This document shows positions 52,926 through 62,147 of a DNA stretch of 64,000 nt, piece by piece. The translations under genes and the position numbers were made by a program. The notes beneath the pieces were generated by a model. The model was not told the origin of the DNA and did no database searches. It worked only from the letters and a program-made list of their open reading frames with translations. The stretch comes from Collimonas fungivorans (lineage in GTDB: Bacteria; Pseudomonadota; Gammaproteobacteria; Burkholderiales; Burkholderiaceae_D). The stretch's first letter is position 1. Each line of letters begins with the position of its first letter. The stretch is from positions 4,278,001 through 4,342,000 of the forward strand of contig NZ_CP013232.1 in NCBI RefSeq assembly GCF_001584145.1, read 5' to 3'.

Positions 52926-53369
52926 ATTTTCATTCCCGTCAAAGTTACCCACAGAAACTGTGGACAGTCCTGTTGATAACTCTTGTGCGTTTCAGCTATG
53001 TGCTTGATCTATATGCATTTTTCATCTGTGCTCATTGTCGTGCGAGCAGTGCCGCTGAAATAGCGCCTGATGCTGCCTGGCTGCGGCAACATCGTGGCGC
53101 CGCAAAATTCCATTTCTGAATGAATGCTCGGTTCGCAGCTTGCACTGAACCTGCATTGGCTGTTTGCGCTCAAACAAGCCCGGCCGCATGCCTGCCGAAT
53201 AAAGGAATTGCGATTTCCACAAGTAAAACCGCCTCTTCAAATATAATTCAAAAAAAATCCGCAAACTGTCGATCTCGCCGTTTCCCGCTCGACTAGTTAG
53301 CAGATCCGGGAATTAATCGGCGGCAGCCGCCGGCCCGGCCCCAACCTTAAACCGAACGGAGATATCAAA
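52926..53369. other. intergenic region with repeat copy C
   Basis: About 440 bases. The repeat copy C (52944-53026) is at the left; the rest is featureless except a short AT-rich run (53228-53260) that may hold the promoter of the YciI-like gene. Confidence 0.5.
52944..53026. repeat. intergenic repeat, copy C (DnaA-box-like)
   Basis: 83 bases closely matching 48222-48304, with TTACCCACA, TGTGGACAG and TGTTGATAA in the same order and spacing, then AGCTATGTG and TTTTTCATC. Confidence 0.75.
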
Positions 53370-53795
53370 ATGCGATTCATGATCATACGCAAGGCGGACA
53401 AGAATACAGAAGCCGGCACCATGCCCAGCACCGAACTGCTGGCCGCCATGATGAAATACAACGAAGAAATGGTGAATGCCGGCGTAATGCAGGCCGGCGA
53501 AGGCTTGCAGCCTAGCGGCAAGGGCGCTCGCATCAGTTTTGCGGGAGGCAAACCGACCGTGTTCGACGGCCCCTTCGCCGAAACCAAGGAACTGATCGCC
53601 GGCTTTACCATGATTCAGGTGAAGTCGAAACAGGAAGCCATCGAATGGGTCAAGCGCTGGCCGGCCCTGGATGGCGACGGCGCCGTCGAGCTCGAACTGC
53701 GCCAGGTATTCGAGGCAGAGGATTTCGGCGCCGAATTCACGCCGGAACTCCGGGAAACCGAAGAACGCCTGCGCCGCCAAAGTGCCGGCGCCTGA
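53370..53795 (+). CDS. YciI family (DGPF-type) protein
   Basis: 141 residues: MRFMIIRKADKNTEAG, KPTVFDGPFAETKELIAGFTMIQVKSKQEAIEWVKRWP, and an acidic C-terminal helix. The DGPFAETKE motif is the hallmark of the YciI-like DGPF family, often found next to ECF sigma factors; none is present here. GGAG precedes the ATG. Followed by SRPBCC and VOC genes in the same direction. Confidence 0.9.
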   Translation: MRFMIIRKADKNTEAGTMPSTELLAAMMKYNEEMVNAGVMQAGEGLQPSGKGARISFAGGKPTVFDGPFAETKELIAGFTMIQVKSKQEAIEWVKRWPALDGDGAVELELRQVFEAEDFGAEFTPELRETEERLRRQSAGA

Positions 53796-53831
53796 GTTGC
53801 CGCGCCATCCCGACACCATCAGGAGATCTGC

Positions 53832-54356
53832 ATGATCAAGAAAATTGCTATCGTTATCGTCGTCGCACTGGCCGCCGTCCTTGGTTATGCAGCGACCAAG
53901 CCCGATACATTCCGCGTCCAGCGCACGATCTCGATCAAGGCGCCGCCGGAAAAAATCCTGGCGCAGGTCAACAACTTCCACGACTGGAGCAACTGGTCGC
54001 CTTACGAAAAAATGGATCCGGCGATGAAGCGGACTTTCAGCGGCGCCGCTAGCGGCCCGGGTGCGGTGTATGCCTGGGACGGCAATGGCGACGCCGGCGC
54101 CGGACGCATGGAGATCAAGGAAGCGTCGCCGTCGAAAACCGTCATCAAGCTCGATTTCAGCAAACCGTTTGAAGCCAGCAATGTCGCCGAGTTCAGCGTC
54201 GACACCCAGGGCGACAGCAGCAACGTCACCTGGGCCATGTATGGACCCGCGCCTTATGTCAGCAAGGTGATGGGCTTGTTTTTCAATATGGACAGCATGA
54301 TCGGCAAGGATTTCGAAGCCGGCCTTGCCAACCTGAAGGCCGTCGCCGAGAAATAA
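53832..54356 (+). CDS. SRPBCC family protein with N-terminal membrane anchor
   Basis: 174 residues. A hydrophobic N-terminus (IAIVIVVALAAVLGYAAT) then a START-like domain: FRVQRTISIKAPPEKILAQVNNFHDWSNWSPYEKMDPAM and SNVTWAMYGPAPYVSKVMGLFFNMDSMIGKDFEAGL. Typical of the polyketide-cyclase-like SRPBCC group. Part of a YciI-SRPBCC-VOC string. Confidence 0.85.
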   Translation: MIKKIAIVIVVALAAVLGYAATKPDTFRVQRTISIKAPPEKILAQVNNFHDWSNWSPYEKMDPAMKRTFSGAASGPGAVYAWDGNGDAGAGRMEIKEASPSKTVIKLDFSKPFEASNVAEFSVDTQGDSSNVTWAMYGPAPYVSKVMGLFFNMDSMIGKDFEAGLANLKAVAEK

Positions 54357-54437
54357 ACGACGGTCACCCTGGCGCCATGCACGCAAGCAGGCGTGGCGCT
54401 GTTTTCATTATCCATCGCAGGAACAGAGGAGAACAAC

Positions 54438-54848
54438 ATGCTATTGAATCCCTATCTGAATTTCGACGGCCAGTGCGACGCCGCCTTCAAGTTCTACCAG
54501 CAGATCCTGGGCGGAAAAATCGCCTTGAGAGTGACCAATGCCGATACGCCGATGGCGGAAAAGACGCCGCCGGACCAGCAAGGCCGGATCGCGCACATAC
54601 GCCTGGAAGTCGATGGCGGGGTCTTGATGGGCTCGGACTGTCCCACCGAGTATTTTGAGAAAGCGCAAGGCATAGTCCTGTCGCTGGTGTTCGACAAGAT
54701 TGCGGATGGCGAACGGGTCTTCAATGCCCTGGCAAAAAACGGCACGATCAAGATGCCGTTCGAGAAAACCTTCTGGGCTGAGCGTTTCGGCATGCTGGAA
54801 GACCAGTTCGGCACGCCATGGATGGTCAATTGCGAGAAAGCTGCCTGA
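54438..54848 (+). CDS. PhnB-like VOC family protein
   Basis: 136 residues: LNPYLNFDGQCDAAFKFYQQILGGKI, AHIRLEVDGGVLMGSDCP, WAERFGMLEDQFGTPWMVN. This is the PhnB/DUF1428-type VOC family of unknown reaction. SD GAGGAG precedes ATG 54438. Confidence 0.88.
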   Translation: MLLNPYLNFDGQCDAAFKFYQQILGGKIALRVTNADTPMAEKTPPDQQGRIAHIRLEVDGGVLMGSDCPTEYFEKAQGIVLSLVFDKIADGERVFNALAKNGTIKMPFEKTFWAERFGMLEDQFGTPWMVNCEKAA

Positions 54849-54905
54849 CCGATAGTTGCAAGGTAGCGCTGGCGCGCCGCCAAAGCAGTGCGCCAGCCGA
54901 TGTCT

Positions 54906-55133
54906 TTAGAGCAGCGCCAGCTTGACCACCGTCACGCGATCTATGAAAAACTCGCCGTCGACGCACTTGCGGTGCGGCACGCCGGCCACCTTGAATCCAG
55001 GCCCGCCTTCGGCAGCCCAGATTTTGGCGACCGTGTCGAAATCTTCCAGCTCCAATCCGAGCAGCGGCGCCGACAGCACGAATTGTGCCCCTTCCTTTTG
55101 CCTTGCCAACACTTCTTCAATCGTCTTTGCCAT
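54906..55133 (-). CDS. small hypothetical protein
   Basis: 75 residues: MAKTIEEVLARQKEGAQFVLSAPLLGLELEDFDTVAKIW ... VDGEFFIDRVTVVKLALL. Compact alpha/beta composition, no motif known to me. SD AGG upstream. Convergent with the VOC gene. Confidence 0.55.
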   Translation of the reverse strand: MAKTIEEVLARQKEGAQFVLSAPLLGLELEDFDTVAKIWAAEGGPGFKVAGVPHRKCVDGEFFIDRVTVVKLALL

Positions 55134-55193
55134 GGTTTCAACCTGATATATCGGGGTTATTCATTATCTGCGCAGTGCCAGGGATCCGGCGCC

Positions 55194-55670
55194 TCAGCCA
55201 TCGCCCAGCAATTCGCGCGGCAGTTCGTAGGTTTCCTTGATCGCCTGCAGTACGATATTGGAGCGGATATCTTGCACGCCCGGTATTTTATATAACTTCT
55301 CCAGTACAAAAGCGGAATAGTGCTTCAGGTTGCGCGCCTTCACTCGCAGCAGGTAGTTGGCATCGCCGGTGATGATGTAGGAACCGACCACTTCCGGATA
55401 ATCCTGCAACGCCTGCATGAAGTTCTCATGCCAGCTCTCGACATCGCGCCGCATCGTCACCTGCACGAACACATCCAGCTCCAGCCCCAGTTTTTCCGGA
55501 CTCAGCACGGCGCTGTAGCGGCTGATGATGCCTGTCTCTTCCAGGATGCGGACGCGGCGCAGGCAGGATGAGGGTGACAGGAATACCTGCTCCGCCAGGT
55601 CCTGGTTGCTGATCCGGCCATTCTGCTGCAGGAGGGTCAGAATGTTTAAATCGATGGTATCGAGCTGCAT
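55194..55670 (-). CDS. kynR: Lrp/AsnC family regulator of kynurenine genes
   Basis: 158 residues: HTH LDTIDLNILTLLQQNGRISNQDLAEQVFLSPSSCLRRVRILEETGII and RAM domain VVGSYIITGDANYLLRVKARNL. It is divergent from kynB-kynU-kynA, the same arrangement as Pseudomonas aeruginosa KynR, which activates kyn genes in response to kynurenine. The gene name rests on this context. Confidence 0.85.
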   Translation of the reverse strand: MQLDTIDLNILTLLQQNGRISNQDLAEQVFLSPSSCLRRVRILEETGIISRYSAVLSPEKLGLELDVFVQVTMRRDVESWHENFMQALQDYPEVVGSYIITGDANYLLRVKARNLKHYSAFVLEKLYKIPGVQDIRSNIVLQAIKETYELPRELLGDG

Positions 55671-55805
55671 TGAAATTATCTTTCAATAATAATTATATAT
55701 CCTTCATTTTATTCTAATTAATACATAAATTTTCCACTAATTTCGTATAAAAATTCTGGCAAGCTCGCCTAAAATAGTTGCTCGGATTCAGCACCGGGGA
55801 ACGCC
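55671..55805. promoter_or_regulatory. kynR-kynB control region
   Basis: An AT-rich 135-base divergent region (AATAATTATATATCC, TTCTAATTAATACATAAAT) strongly different from its GC-rich flanks. Expected to hold the KynR binding sites and both promoters. Confidence 0.5.
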
Positions 55806-56459
55806 ATCGCCACTTCAAAACCTATCTGGGACATCAGCCCAGCCCTGTCCGCACGGATCCCCGTGTGGCCGGGCGACACCGCCTATAGCGCGCAAGCCAC
55901 CTGGGAAATCGGCGACAACTGCCCGGTGCATGTCAGCCAGATCACGCTTTCCACCCATACCGGCGCCCACTGCGACGCGCCCAGTCATTACGATGCACAG
56001 GGCCTGTCTATCGACCAGGTCGCCCTGGATGCTTATATCGGCCCCTGCCGCGTCATTCATTGCATAGGCGCTGCGCTGGTCACGCCGCAGCACATTGCCC
56101 ACGCCCTGGCCAACCTTCCGCCGCGCGTACTGTTGCGCACTTACGCCAGCGCGCCGCAAGAACAATGGGATCCGGCGTTTGCAGCGGTAGCGCCGGAGAC
56201 CATCGCGCTGCTGGCGCAACACGGGGTGCGCCTGGTCGGCATCGATACGCCGTCGCTCGATCCGCAGAAATCCAAGACCATGCTGGCGCACCACGCCATC
56301 AGGCAACACGGCATGGCAATACTGGAGGGCATCGTGCTCGATGCAATTGACGACGGCGACTACGAGCTGATTGCCCTGCCCCTGCGCCTGGCCGGCATGG
56401 ACGCCAGTCCGGTGCGGGCGGTTTTGCGCCCTCTTTCACCTTCAGGAACTCCCCCATGA
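55806..56459 (+). CDS. kynB: kynurenine formamidase with non-standard ATC start
   Basis: 217 residues if read from ATC. The frame upstream has no ATG, GTG or TTG back to the stop at 55770, yet the conserved N-terminus [23 protein letters not shown] is coded. GGGGA sits 5-6 bases before ATC 55806, so ATC or a miscalled ATG is the natural start; GTG 55863 would delete WDISP. Metal site [12 protein letters not shown] is intact. Hydrolyses N-formylkynurenine. Its stop overlaps kynU (ATGA). Confidence 0.85.
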   Translation: MATSKPIWDISPALSARIPVWPGDTAYSAQATWEIGDNCPVHVSQITLSTHTGAHCDAPSHYDAQGLSIDQVALDAYIGPCRVIHCIGAALVTPQHIAHALANLPPRVLLRTYASAPQEQWDPAFAAVAPETIALLAQHGVRLVGIDTPSLDPQKSKTMLAHHAIRQHGMAILEGIVLDAIDDGDYELIALPLRLAGMDASPVRAVLRPLSPSGTPP

Positions 56460-57712
56460 CAAACAGTAGCCGTGCAGCTTGCCAAGCCCTGGATGCAGAC
56501 GATCCGCTGGCGCCGCTGCGAACCTTGTTCGACCTGCCGCCAGGCGTGATTTACCTGGACGGCAATTCGCTGGGCGCGCGCCCGCACGCAGCGCTGCAGC
56601 GTGCGCAGCAAGTGATCCAGCAGGAATGGGGACACGACCTGATCCGCAGCTGGAACAAGGCTGGCTGGTTCGACCTGCCGAGCCGGCTGGGCAACAAGCT
56701 GGCGCCGCTGATCGGCGCCGGCGAAAATGAAGTGGTGATCACGGATTCCACTTCCATCAACCTGTTCAAGCTGCTGGCCGGCGCCTTGCAGATCCAGGCC
56801 GGCAAAACCGATGGCGCCAGCCGCAAGGTGATCGTCACCGAACGCGACAATTTCCCGACCGACATCTACATGGCGCAAGGCCTGACCGAATGGCTGGACC
56901 GCGGCTACCGCATTCACCTGGTCGACACGCCGCAAGAGCTTGCCACGGCAGTAAACGCGGAAACCGCGGTCCTCATGCTGACCCACGTCAACTACCGCAG
57001 CGGCCACCTGCACGACATGCAAGCCATCTCCAAAAGCGCTCAGGAACAAGGCGCGCTGGTGCTGTGGGACCTGGCGCATTCGGCCGGCGCCGTGCCGATC
57101 GACCTGCACGCGGCAAATGCCGACTTTGCCGTCGGCTGCACCTACAAATACATCAACGGCGGCCCCGGCGCGCCGGCCTTCGCCTGGATCGCGCCGCGCC
57201 ACCACGCGCAGTTCCGGCAGCCGCTGAGCGGCTGGTGGAGCCACCAGGCGCCGTTCACCATGCAGCCCGCATTTGCTCCCGGCGAAGGCATACGCCGCGC
57301 ACTGTGCGGCACCCAGCCGGTGGTGTCGCTGGCGCTGGTGGAATGCGGCCTCGACATTTTCGCTCAAACCGACATGCACGCCCTGCGCCGCAAATCGCTG
57401 GCGCTGACCGACCTGTTCATCGCCCTGGTCGAAAGCCGCTGCGCCGGCCTCGGCCTGACGCTGGTGACCCCGCGCCCGCACGAGCAGCGCGGCAGCCACG
57501 TCAGCTTCACCCACGTGCACGGCTACGCCGTCATGCGCGAGCTGATCGCGCACGGCGTCATCGGCGATTACCGCGAACCGCAGGTGATGCGCTTCGGCTT
57601 CACGCCGCTGTATACCCAATTCACCGATGTCTGGGATGCCGTCAGCATCCTGCGCCGGATCCTGGCCGACCAGGATTATGAAATCGATGCGCAGCGGGAA
57701 GCTGTCACCTAA
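56456..57712 (+). CDS. kynU: kynureninase
   Basis: 418 residues. N-terminal [14 protein letters not shown]-binding region with Lys in [27 protein letters not shown] for the Asp pairing the cofactor, and GWWSHQAPF. Cleaves kynurenine to anthranilate and alanine. Coupled to kynB by ATGA; kynA follows after 18 bases. Confidence 0.96.
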   Translation: MTNSSRAACQALDADDPLAPLRTLFDLPPGVIYLDGNSLGARPHAALQRAQQVIQQEWGHDLIRSWNKAGWFDLPSRLGNKLAPLIGAGENEVVITDSTSINLFKLLAGALQIQAGKTDGASRKVIVTERDNFPTDIYMAQGLTEWLDRGYRIHLVDTPQELATAVNAETAVLMLTHVNYRSGHLHDMQAISKSAQEQGALVLWDLAHSAGAVPIDLHAANADFAVGCTYKYINGGPGAPAFAWIAPRHHAQFRQPLSGWWSHQAPFTMQPAFAPGEGIRRALCGTQPVVSLALVECGLDIFAQTDMHALRRKSLALTDLFIALVESRCAGLGLTLVTPRPHEQRGSHVSFTHVHGYAVMRELIAHGVIGDYREPQVMRFGFTPLYTQFTDVWDAVSILRRILADQDYEIDAQREAVT

Positions 57713-57730
57713 CTACGCAGGAGCCACGCA

Positions 57731-58573
57731 ATGGAATGCCCTTACAAGCCCAACGAATCATGGCATGGCGCAAAAATGGAATTCGGCGAGAACATGAGTT
57801 ACGGCGATTACCTGGCGCTGGACCAGGTATTGTCGGCGCAACGGCCGCTCTCGCCCAACCACAATGAAATGCTGTTCATCATCCAGCACCAGACCAGCGA
57901 GCTATGGATGAAGCTGATGCTGCATGAACTGCACGCGGTGCGCGCGCAGATGCGCAGCAACGACTTGTCGCCCGCATTCAAGATGATGGCCAGGGTAGCG
58001 CGCATCATGGACCAGCTGGTGCACGCCTGGGATGTGCTGGCGACCATGACACCGCCGGAATACACCGCGATCCGCCCCTATCTCGGCCAGTCGTCCGGTT
58101 TCCAGTCGTTCCAGTACCGGGAGATCGAATTCCTGCTGGGGAACAAGAACGCCGCCTTATTGCAGGTTCACCAGCATTCGCCGGAATCGTATGCGCGGCT
58201 GCAGGATGCCTTGCAGCAGCCGTCGATCTATGACGAAGCAGTGATGCTGCTGGCACGCGCCGGCCTGGCGGTCGATCCGGCCCGCCTGCGCCGTGACTGG
58301 AGCCAGGCCACCGCCGCCGACCACTCGGTGGAAACGGCCTGGCTGGCGGTATACCAGGCGCCCGATACGCATTGGGAGTTATACGAGCTGGCCGAAAAAC
58401 TGGTCGATCTCGAAACCGCGTTCCGCTACTGGCGCTTCCGCCACCTGACCACGGTGGAGCGCATCATCGGCTTCAAGAAAGGCACCGGCGGCACCGAAGG
58501 CGCCAGCTACCTGAAAATGATGCTGGACGTGGTGCTGTTCCCGGAATTGTTTTCGCTGCGGACTTCGCTCTGA
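57731..58573 (+). CDS. kynA: tryptophan 2,3-dioxygenase
   Basis: 280 residues, all-helical haem enzyme. [35 protein letters not shown] with the substrate-contact His, [16 protein letters not shown] (substrate Arg), and [28 protein letters not shown] with the haem-ligand His and GTGGT loop. Opens the indole ring of tryptophan. Third gene of kynBUA. Confidence 0.96.
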   Translation: MECPYKPNESWHGAKMEFGENMSYGDYLALDQVLSAQRPLSPNHNEMLFIIQHQTSELWMKLMLHELHAVRAQMRSNDLSPAFKMMARVARIMDQLVHAWDVLATMTPPEYTAIRPYLGQSSGFQSFQYREIEFLLGNKNAALLQVHQHSPESYARLQDALQQPSIYDEAVMLLARAGLAVDPARLRRDWSQATAADHSVETAWLAVYQAPDTHWELYELAEKLVDLETAFRYWRFRHLTTVERIIGFKKGTGGTEGASYLKMMLDVVLFPELFSLRTSL

Positions 58574-58584
58574 ACTAGCGCAGG

Positions 58585-59147
58585 CTACGTCCCCGCGTTG
58601 CGCTTTGCCACACGCGCCCGCACGTCTTGCACATCGGCCGGATCGCAGCGCAGTTCCAGCAGCTGGTTGACCGCAATCTCGTCGGCCAGCGAAGTCGCCG
58701 TCACTTTGGCGCCGAAAAAATCGGCGTCCAGTCCGAGCGCATTGCAGATGCGTTTGCGGCCTGCTTCATCCTGCGGCAACTGCAGGACCACTGTCAGGAA
58801 GTTTGCCGCTGCGCTGTCCTGCGCTTCGTCCGGCAAAAGCTGACGGACCGCAGCCGGCTCCGGCGCAGCTTGCGCTGGAAACCGTATTTGCTGTTCCTCG
58901 GCGATTTCATCCACCGTCACCAGCACGCTGCTATGCGGCCCGGCCATTTCTTGACGCCGCCGATTACAGCCGGCGCGCCGCCGTTGACTTCGTATTCGGT
59001 CTCGGAAATCTTCTCATAGTGAAACGGCTCCCAGGCCGGATCGCCATGCTTGCGCATCGCCACTGCCTCCAGCACCTGGCTGGCCGGCGCTCCGTTGCCC
59101 AGCATGCCGACCGCGCTCAGTCCGGTATCGGCTGTTGTATCTTCCAT
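58585..59147 (-). pseudogene. hypothetical protein, frameshifted
   Basis: The N-terminal frame (MEDTTADTGLSAVGMLGNGA... GGAPAVIGGVKKWPG) and the C-terminal frame (GPHSSVLVTVDEIAEEQ... VRARVAKRNAGT) meet at 58938-58945, where one base is missing in GGCCGGGCC; joining them gives about 187 residues. The family is unknown to me. It is the third gene after the nuclease and an 81-residue gene on the minus strand. May be a consensus error. Confidence 0.75.
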
Positions 59148-59165
59148 CTCGATTGCCTCGCTTGT

Positions 59166-59411
59166 TCAAAAAGGATTACTGACCTTCACCACCGGAGCGG
59201 TGGCCAAGGTCTCTGGCAAGCTCCGCGACTCCAGTTCCTCCACCACCCGGTTGAGCAGCGACTGCAACGTCTTGGCTTGCTCCAGTCCACGCTGGTCCAA
59301 GGTCAGGTCGAGATCGCCGAACAGGCTGACCCGGTCCAGGCGATTCTCGACATTCAGCTTGCCGATGGTAAGAGTCGAGCTCTCGTCCGAGAACGGGATA
59401 AATTTAGACAT
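59166..59411 (-). CDS. small hypothetical protein coupled to the nuclease
   Basis: 81 residues: MSKFIPFSDESSTLTIGKLNVENRLDRVSLFGDLDLTLDQRGLEQA KTLQSLLNRVVEELESRSLPETL. Acidic, mixed beta and helix, no signal peptide. It starts 8 bases inside the nuclease stop region, with AAGGA upstream, so the two are co-translated. A role as inhibitor or partner of the nuclease is possible but unproven. Confidence 0.65.
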   Translation of the reverse strand: MSKFIPFSDESSTLTIGKLNVENRLDRVSLFGDLDLTLDQRGLEQAKTLQSLLNRVVEELESRSLPETLATAPVVKVSNPF

Positions 59412-60309
59412 GCGACCATCCTTTATGGATCAGGTTTGTGATGAAATTCAGGAACATTTTCAAGCCGTCGTTGAATAGCCTGGACAGTAAATCCGCTTCG
59501 ATCTTCTTGACCTGGGCCGCCGGCTCTTCTCTTTTTTCGGGAGCATTCCTGCCGCCGTGCTGGCCTGCAACCGGCAATGCCATCGCCACGTCCTTGATGC
59601 GCTTCGGCACGCCAGGCAACAGATCGATGCGCAAAGTGCTTTCCAGCTGCGTCACCGACAAGGCCTGGTAACGGGAAGTGTCTTCGTTCTTGATGAAGTA
59701 GGCGGCGGCCTGCTGTCTTCTCGGACTATAGACCACTTTATAGATATAAGTCGGCACCAGCACATTGCCGATCTTTTGCAGGTCCTGGCCGAGGAACGCC
59801 GGCCCGGTAATCACGTACAGCTCGCCGTCTTTCTCAGCCAGGCGCCGCACCGCGCTTTCGATATCGGCCCAGACATGGTGGTTGTTCTGCGGATTCTGCG
59901 GAATCATGTTGGCCAGGCTGAAACTTTCATATTGCGAAGTGCGGTTCGCCATGTCGCCGTTGGGGCTCATGTGGCCGCGGTCGAAACCGGAGCGTGCATA
60001 GTCTTTCAGCTCGGCGCGGCCGCTGATCAGCAGGCCGGGTTCGGGATGAAATGAATTTTCGCGCGACAATGTGCGGGCGGCATCGATATTGCTGCGCGTC
60101 AGATGCTCGGCCGACCATAAAGGCGTGCGCGTAACGCCTGAATGCATGACGGCAAAAGCCTGGTAACACAACTCCTGGGTCTGGCGCGCCAGCTTGTCGT
60201 TAAGGATTTCAGGGGCGCGGCCGGCAGCGTAATGCGAGGGACAATCTGTGGCAAAAACCGTAGAACTGAAAAAGAAAAGCAGGAAGAAGATACGTAGCTT
60301 GTGCGGCAT
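59404..60309 (-). CDS. secreted DNA/RNA non-specific endonuclease (NUC1-type)
   Basis: 301 residues. Signal peptide MPHKLRIFFLLFFFSSTVFA; catalytic FDRGHMSPNGDM (DRGH 110-113, general-base His 113) and the metal-site Asn in NMIPQNPQNN. A C-terminal extension of about 80 residues (VKKIEADLLSRLFNDGLKMFLNFITNLIHKGW) looks like an amphipathic or membrane-seeking helix. Degrades nucleic acids outside the cytoplasm. First gene of a three-gene unit. Confidence 0.9.
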   Translation of the reverse strand: MPHKLRIFFLLFFFSSTVFATDCPSHYAAGRAPEILNDKLARQTQELCYQAFAVMHSGVTRTPLWSAEHLTRSNIDAARTLSRENSFHPEPGLLISGRAELKDYARSGFDRGHMSPNGDMANRTSQYESFSLANMIPQNPQNNHHVWADIESAVRRLAEKDGELYVITGPAFLGQDLQKIGNVLVPTYIYKVVYSPRRQQAAAYFIKNEDTSRYQALSVTQLESTLRIDLLPGVPKRIKDVAMALPVAGQHGGRNAPEKREEPAAQVKKIEADLLSRLFNDGLKMFLNFITNLIHKGWSHV

Positions 60310-60393
60310 TACTCACCAAAAACTGTATAAATACCCAGTATAAGGTTTAACTTAAATCGCTCCAAGCACTATCCCCGATTTCTCCCTGCAATT

Positions 60394-60921
60394 TTAGTGT
60401 GGCGTACGAAATTCGTTGGCTGCCCAGGCGCTGGCGCTGCTCTGGCTGAGCTTGAAAGTTGCGGCCACCCGCACTTGCGCCAGCTGTTCACCATCGGCGT
60501 TGTGGGCGGTCAGCAAGGCATAAGGGAAATCGTCGTCGGGAACGATGTCGAGCGTAATATTGAGCGTTGTTTCGGCATGGTCCACCACGATGCTCTTGTG
60601 CAGCATGGCATGCAATTGCTGCTCGTGCCGGCGCACGAATTCCGAGGCGGTCTTGACCAGCGTAATGAAGGCCGAGGGGTCCAGCGGCTTGGGATTCTTC
60701 TTGTCGCGGCCCATGGTCCAGGGGCCGATCAGGGCCGGTTCGGGTTCGCCATCCTTGATCATCGCTACCGCCCAGCCGTCGTCGTCATCGTTCTTGATGA
60801 TGCGCGCGGTCCAGCCGTCGTCCTGCCACAGGCGCGGTTCCTGGATTTTCTGGTCGCCGGCGGCGGCGCTTTCATCGTGGGCATCGTGTGCTTCGGGGCT
60901 TGCTGTGGAATGGTCTGTCAT
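60394..60921 (-). CDS. conserved-looking hypothetical protein
   Basis: About 175 residues. Acidic N-terminus (TDHSTASPEAHDAHDE), then WQDDGWTARIIKNDDDDGWAVAMIKDGEPEPALIGPWTMGRDKKNPKPL and a C-terminal beta-rich domain with TTLNITLDIVPDDDFPYALLTAHNADGEQLAQVRV. Looks like a soluble cytoplasmic protein. A GTG start at 60936 is also possible. Function unknown. Confidence 0.65.
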   Translation of the reverse strand: MTDHSTASPEAHDAHDESAAAGDQKIQEPRLWQDDGWTARIIKNDDDDGWAVAMIKDGEPEPALIGPWTMGRDKKNPKPLDPSAFITLVKTASEFVRRHEQQLHAMLHKSIVVDHAETTLNITLDIVPDDDFPYALLTAHNADGEQLAQVRVAATFKLSQSSASAWAANEFRTPH

Positions 60922-60997
60922 TGCGGATTGCTTCACTGCTGATGGAGGATAAGGAGGCTGGAACTAGCCCGAATTGTATAGTACAAAGCGCGGCAGC

Positions 60998-61990
60998 TCA
61001 CAGGCGCCGGAATTGTTTGCGGTAAGCAGCAGGCGAAACCGAGAAGGCGGAAGTGAAATGCTGGCGCAGCGACACGGTGGAACCGAAGCCGACCATTTCG
61101 GCCACGCGGTCGATCGCCTTGTCGCTGGTTTCCAGCAGCCGCTGTGCCGCAGCCAGCCTGTGGTTGAGCAGCCATTGCGATACCGTGGCGCCAGTCTTCA
61201 TCTTGAAGCGGCGCGTGAAGTTGCGCCGGCTCATGGCCGCCCGCGCCGCCAGCACATCCAGGCACAGCGGCTGTTCAAGATGTTGCATGGCCCAGTCCAG
61301 GGTGGCCGTGAGCTGGTCGCTGCCGCCGGTTGCCGGCAAGGGCTGTTCGATATATTGGGCCTGGCCGCCATCGCGGTGCGGCGCCACCACCATGCGTCGG
61401 GCGATGCGGTTCGCCACCTCGGCGCCGTGGTCACGGCGCAGCAGATGCAGGCAGCAGTCGATCGCGGCGGCGGTGCCGGCTGAAGTCAGGATGTCGCCGT
61501 CGTCCACGTACAGTACTTTCTGGTCCAGCTTGACGCGCGGGTATTTCCGCGCAAAGTCGTCGGCCCACACCCAGTGGGTGGAGGCTGCGCGGCCATCCAG
61601 CAAGCCGGCTTCCGCCAGTACAAAAGCTCCCAGGCATAAACCGACAATCCTGGCGCCACGCGCGTGCGCCTTGCGCAAAGCCTGCAGCAGGGCTTCCGGC
61701 GGGCGCTCGTCGGGATCGCGCCAAGCCGGCACGATCACCGTATCGGCCTGAGCCAGCGCGGACAAATCATGCTGCACATCGATATTGAAGCCCGACATGG
61801 TCGGGATCAACCCGGCCTGTTCGCCGCATATCAGCAAACGGTAACGCGGTGCACCCAGCCGGGCAAGGTCATCGCCGAACACCATGCAGGGCACGGACAG
61901 GTGGAAAGGACTGATACCTTCGAACGCGATTACCGCTACGGTATGCACTGCCTCTGGCGCAATCTCGTGAATCTGGGCTGATTTCAACAT
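60998..61990 (-). CDS. GlxA family (DJ-1/PfpI plus AraC) regulator
   Basis: 330 residues. N-terminal DJ-1/PfpI-like domain with the CLGAFVLAEAGLLDGR nucleophile-elbow region, and a C-terminal AraC double HTH (LDVLAARAAMSRRNFTRRFKMKTGATVSQWLLNHRLAAAQRLLETSD, VAEMVGFGSTVSLRQHF). GlxA proteins control catabolism of glycine betaine, amino acids and the like. Divergent to the isochorismatase-like gene, its likely target. Confidence 0.92.
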   Translation of the reverse strand: MLKSAQIHEIAPEAVHTVAVIAFEGISPFHLSVPCMVFGDDLARLGAPRYRLLICGEQAGLIPTMSGFNIDVQHDLSALAQADTVIVPAWRDPDERPPEALLQALRKAHARGARIVGLCLGAFVLAEAGLLDGRAASTHWVWADDFARKYPRVKLDQKVLYVDDGDILTSAGTAAAIDCCLHLLRRDHGAEVANRIARRMVVAPHRDGGQAQYIEQPLPATGGSDQLTATLDWAMQHLEQPLCLDVLAARAAMSRRNFTRRFKMKTGATVSQWLLNHRLAAAQRLLETSDKAIDRVAEMVGFGSTVSLRQHFTSAFSVSPAAYRKQFRRL

Positions 61991-62147
61991 GGCCCGATCC
62001 TATCATATTATGTCTATCGGGACACTTTCGTCGCCAACCCTGAAACCCGATACTTCGTCCTGTCCCGACGCTCAATGCAGCGAGCCGAGGGAAAAGCAGA
62101 GATGAGCGACTGGCGTTCGTCATGCCCAATCAGACAGGAGTCTCAAG

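Noticed and set aside
51059..52942. 627-codon minus-strand ORF
   Set aside because: Antisense to the DegP-like protease with a visible catalytic triad.
55863..56459. GTG 55863 as kynB start
   Set aside because: Would remove the conserved WDISP region that is clearly coded upstream; kept only as the alternative.
56360..57619. 419-codon minus-strand ORF
   Set aside because: Antisense to kynU.
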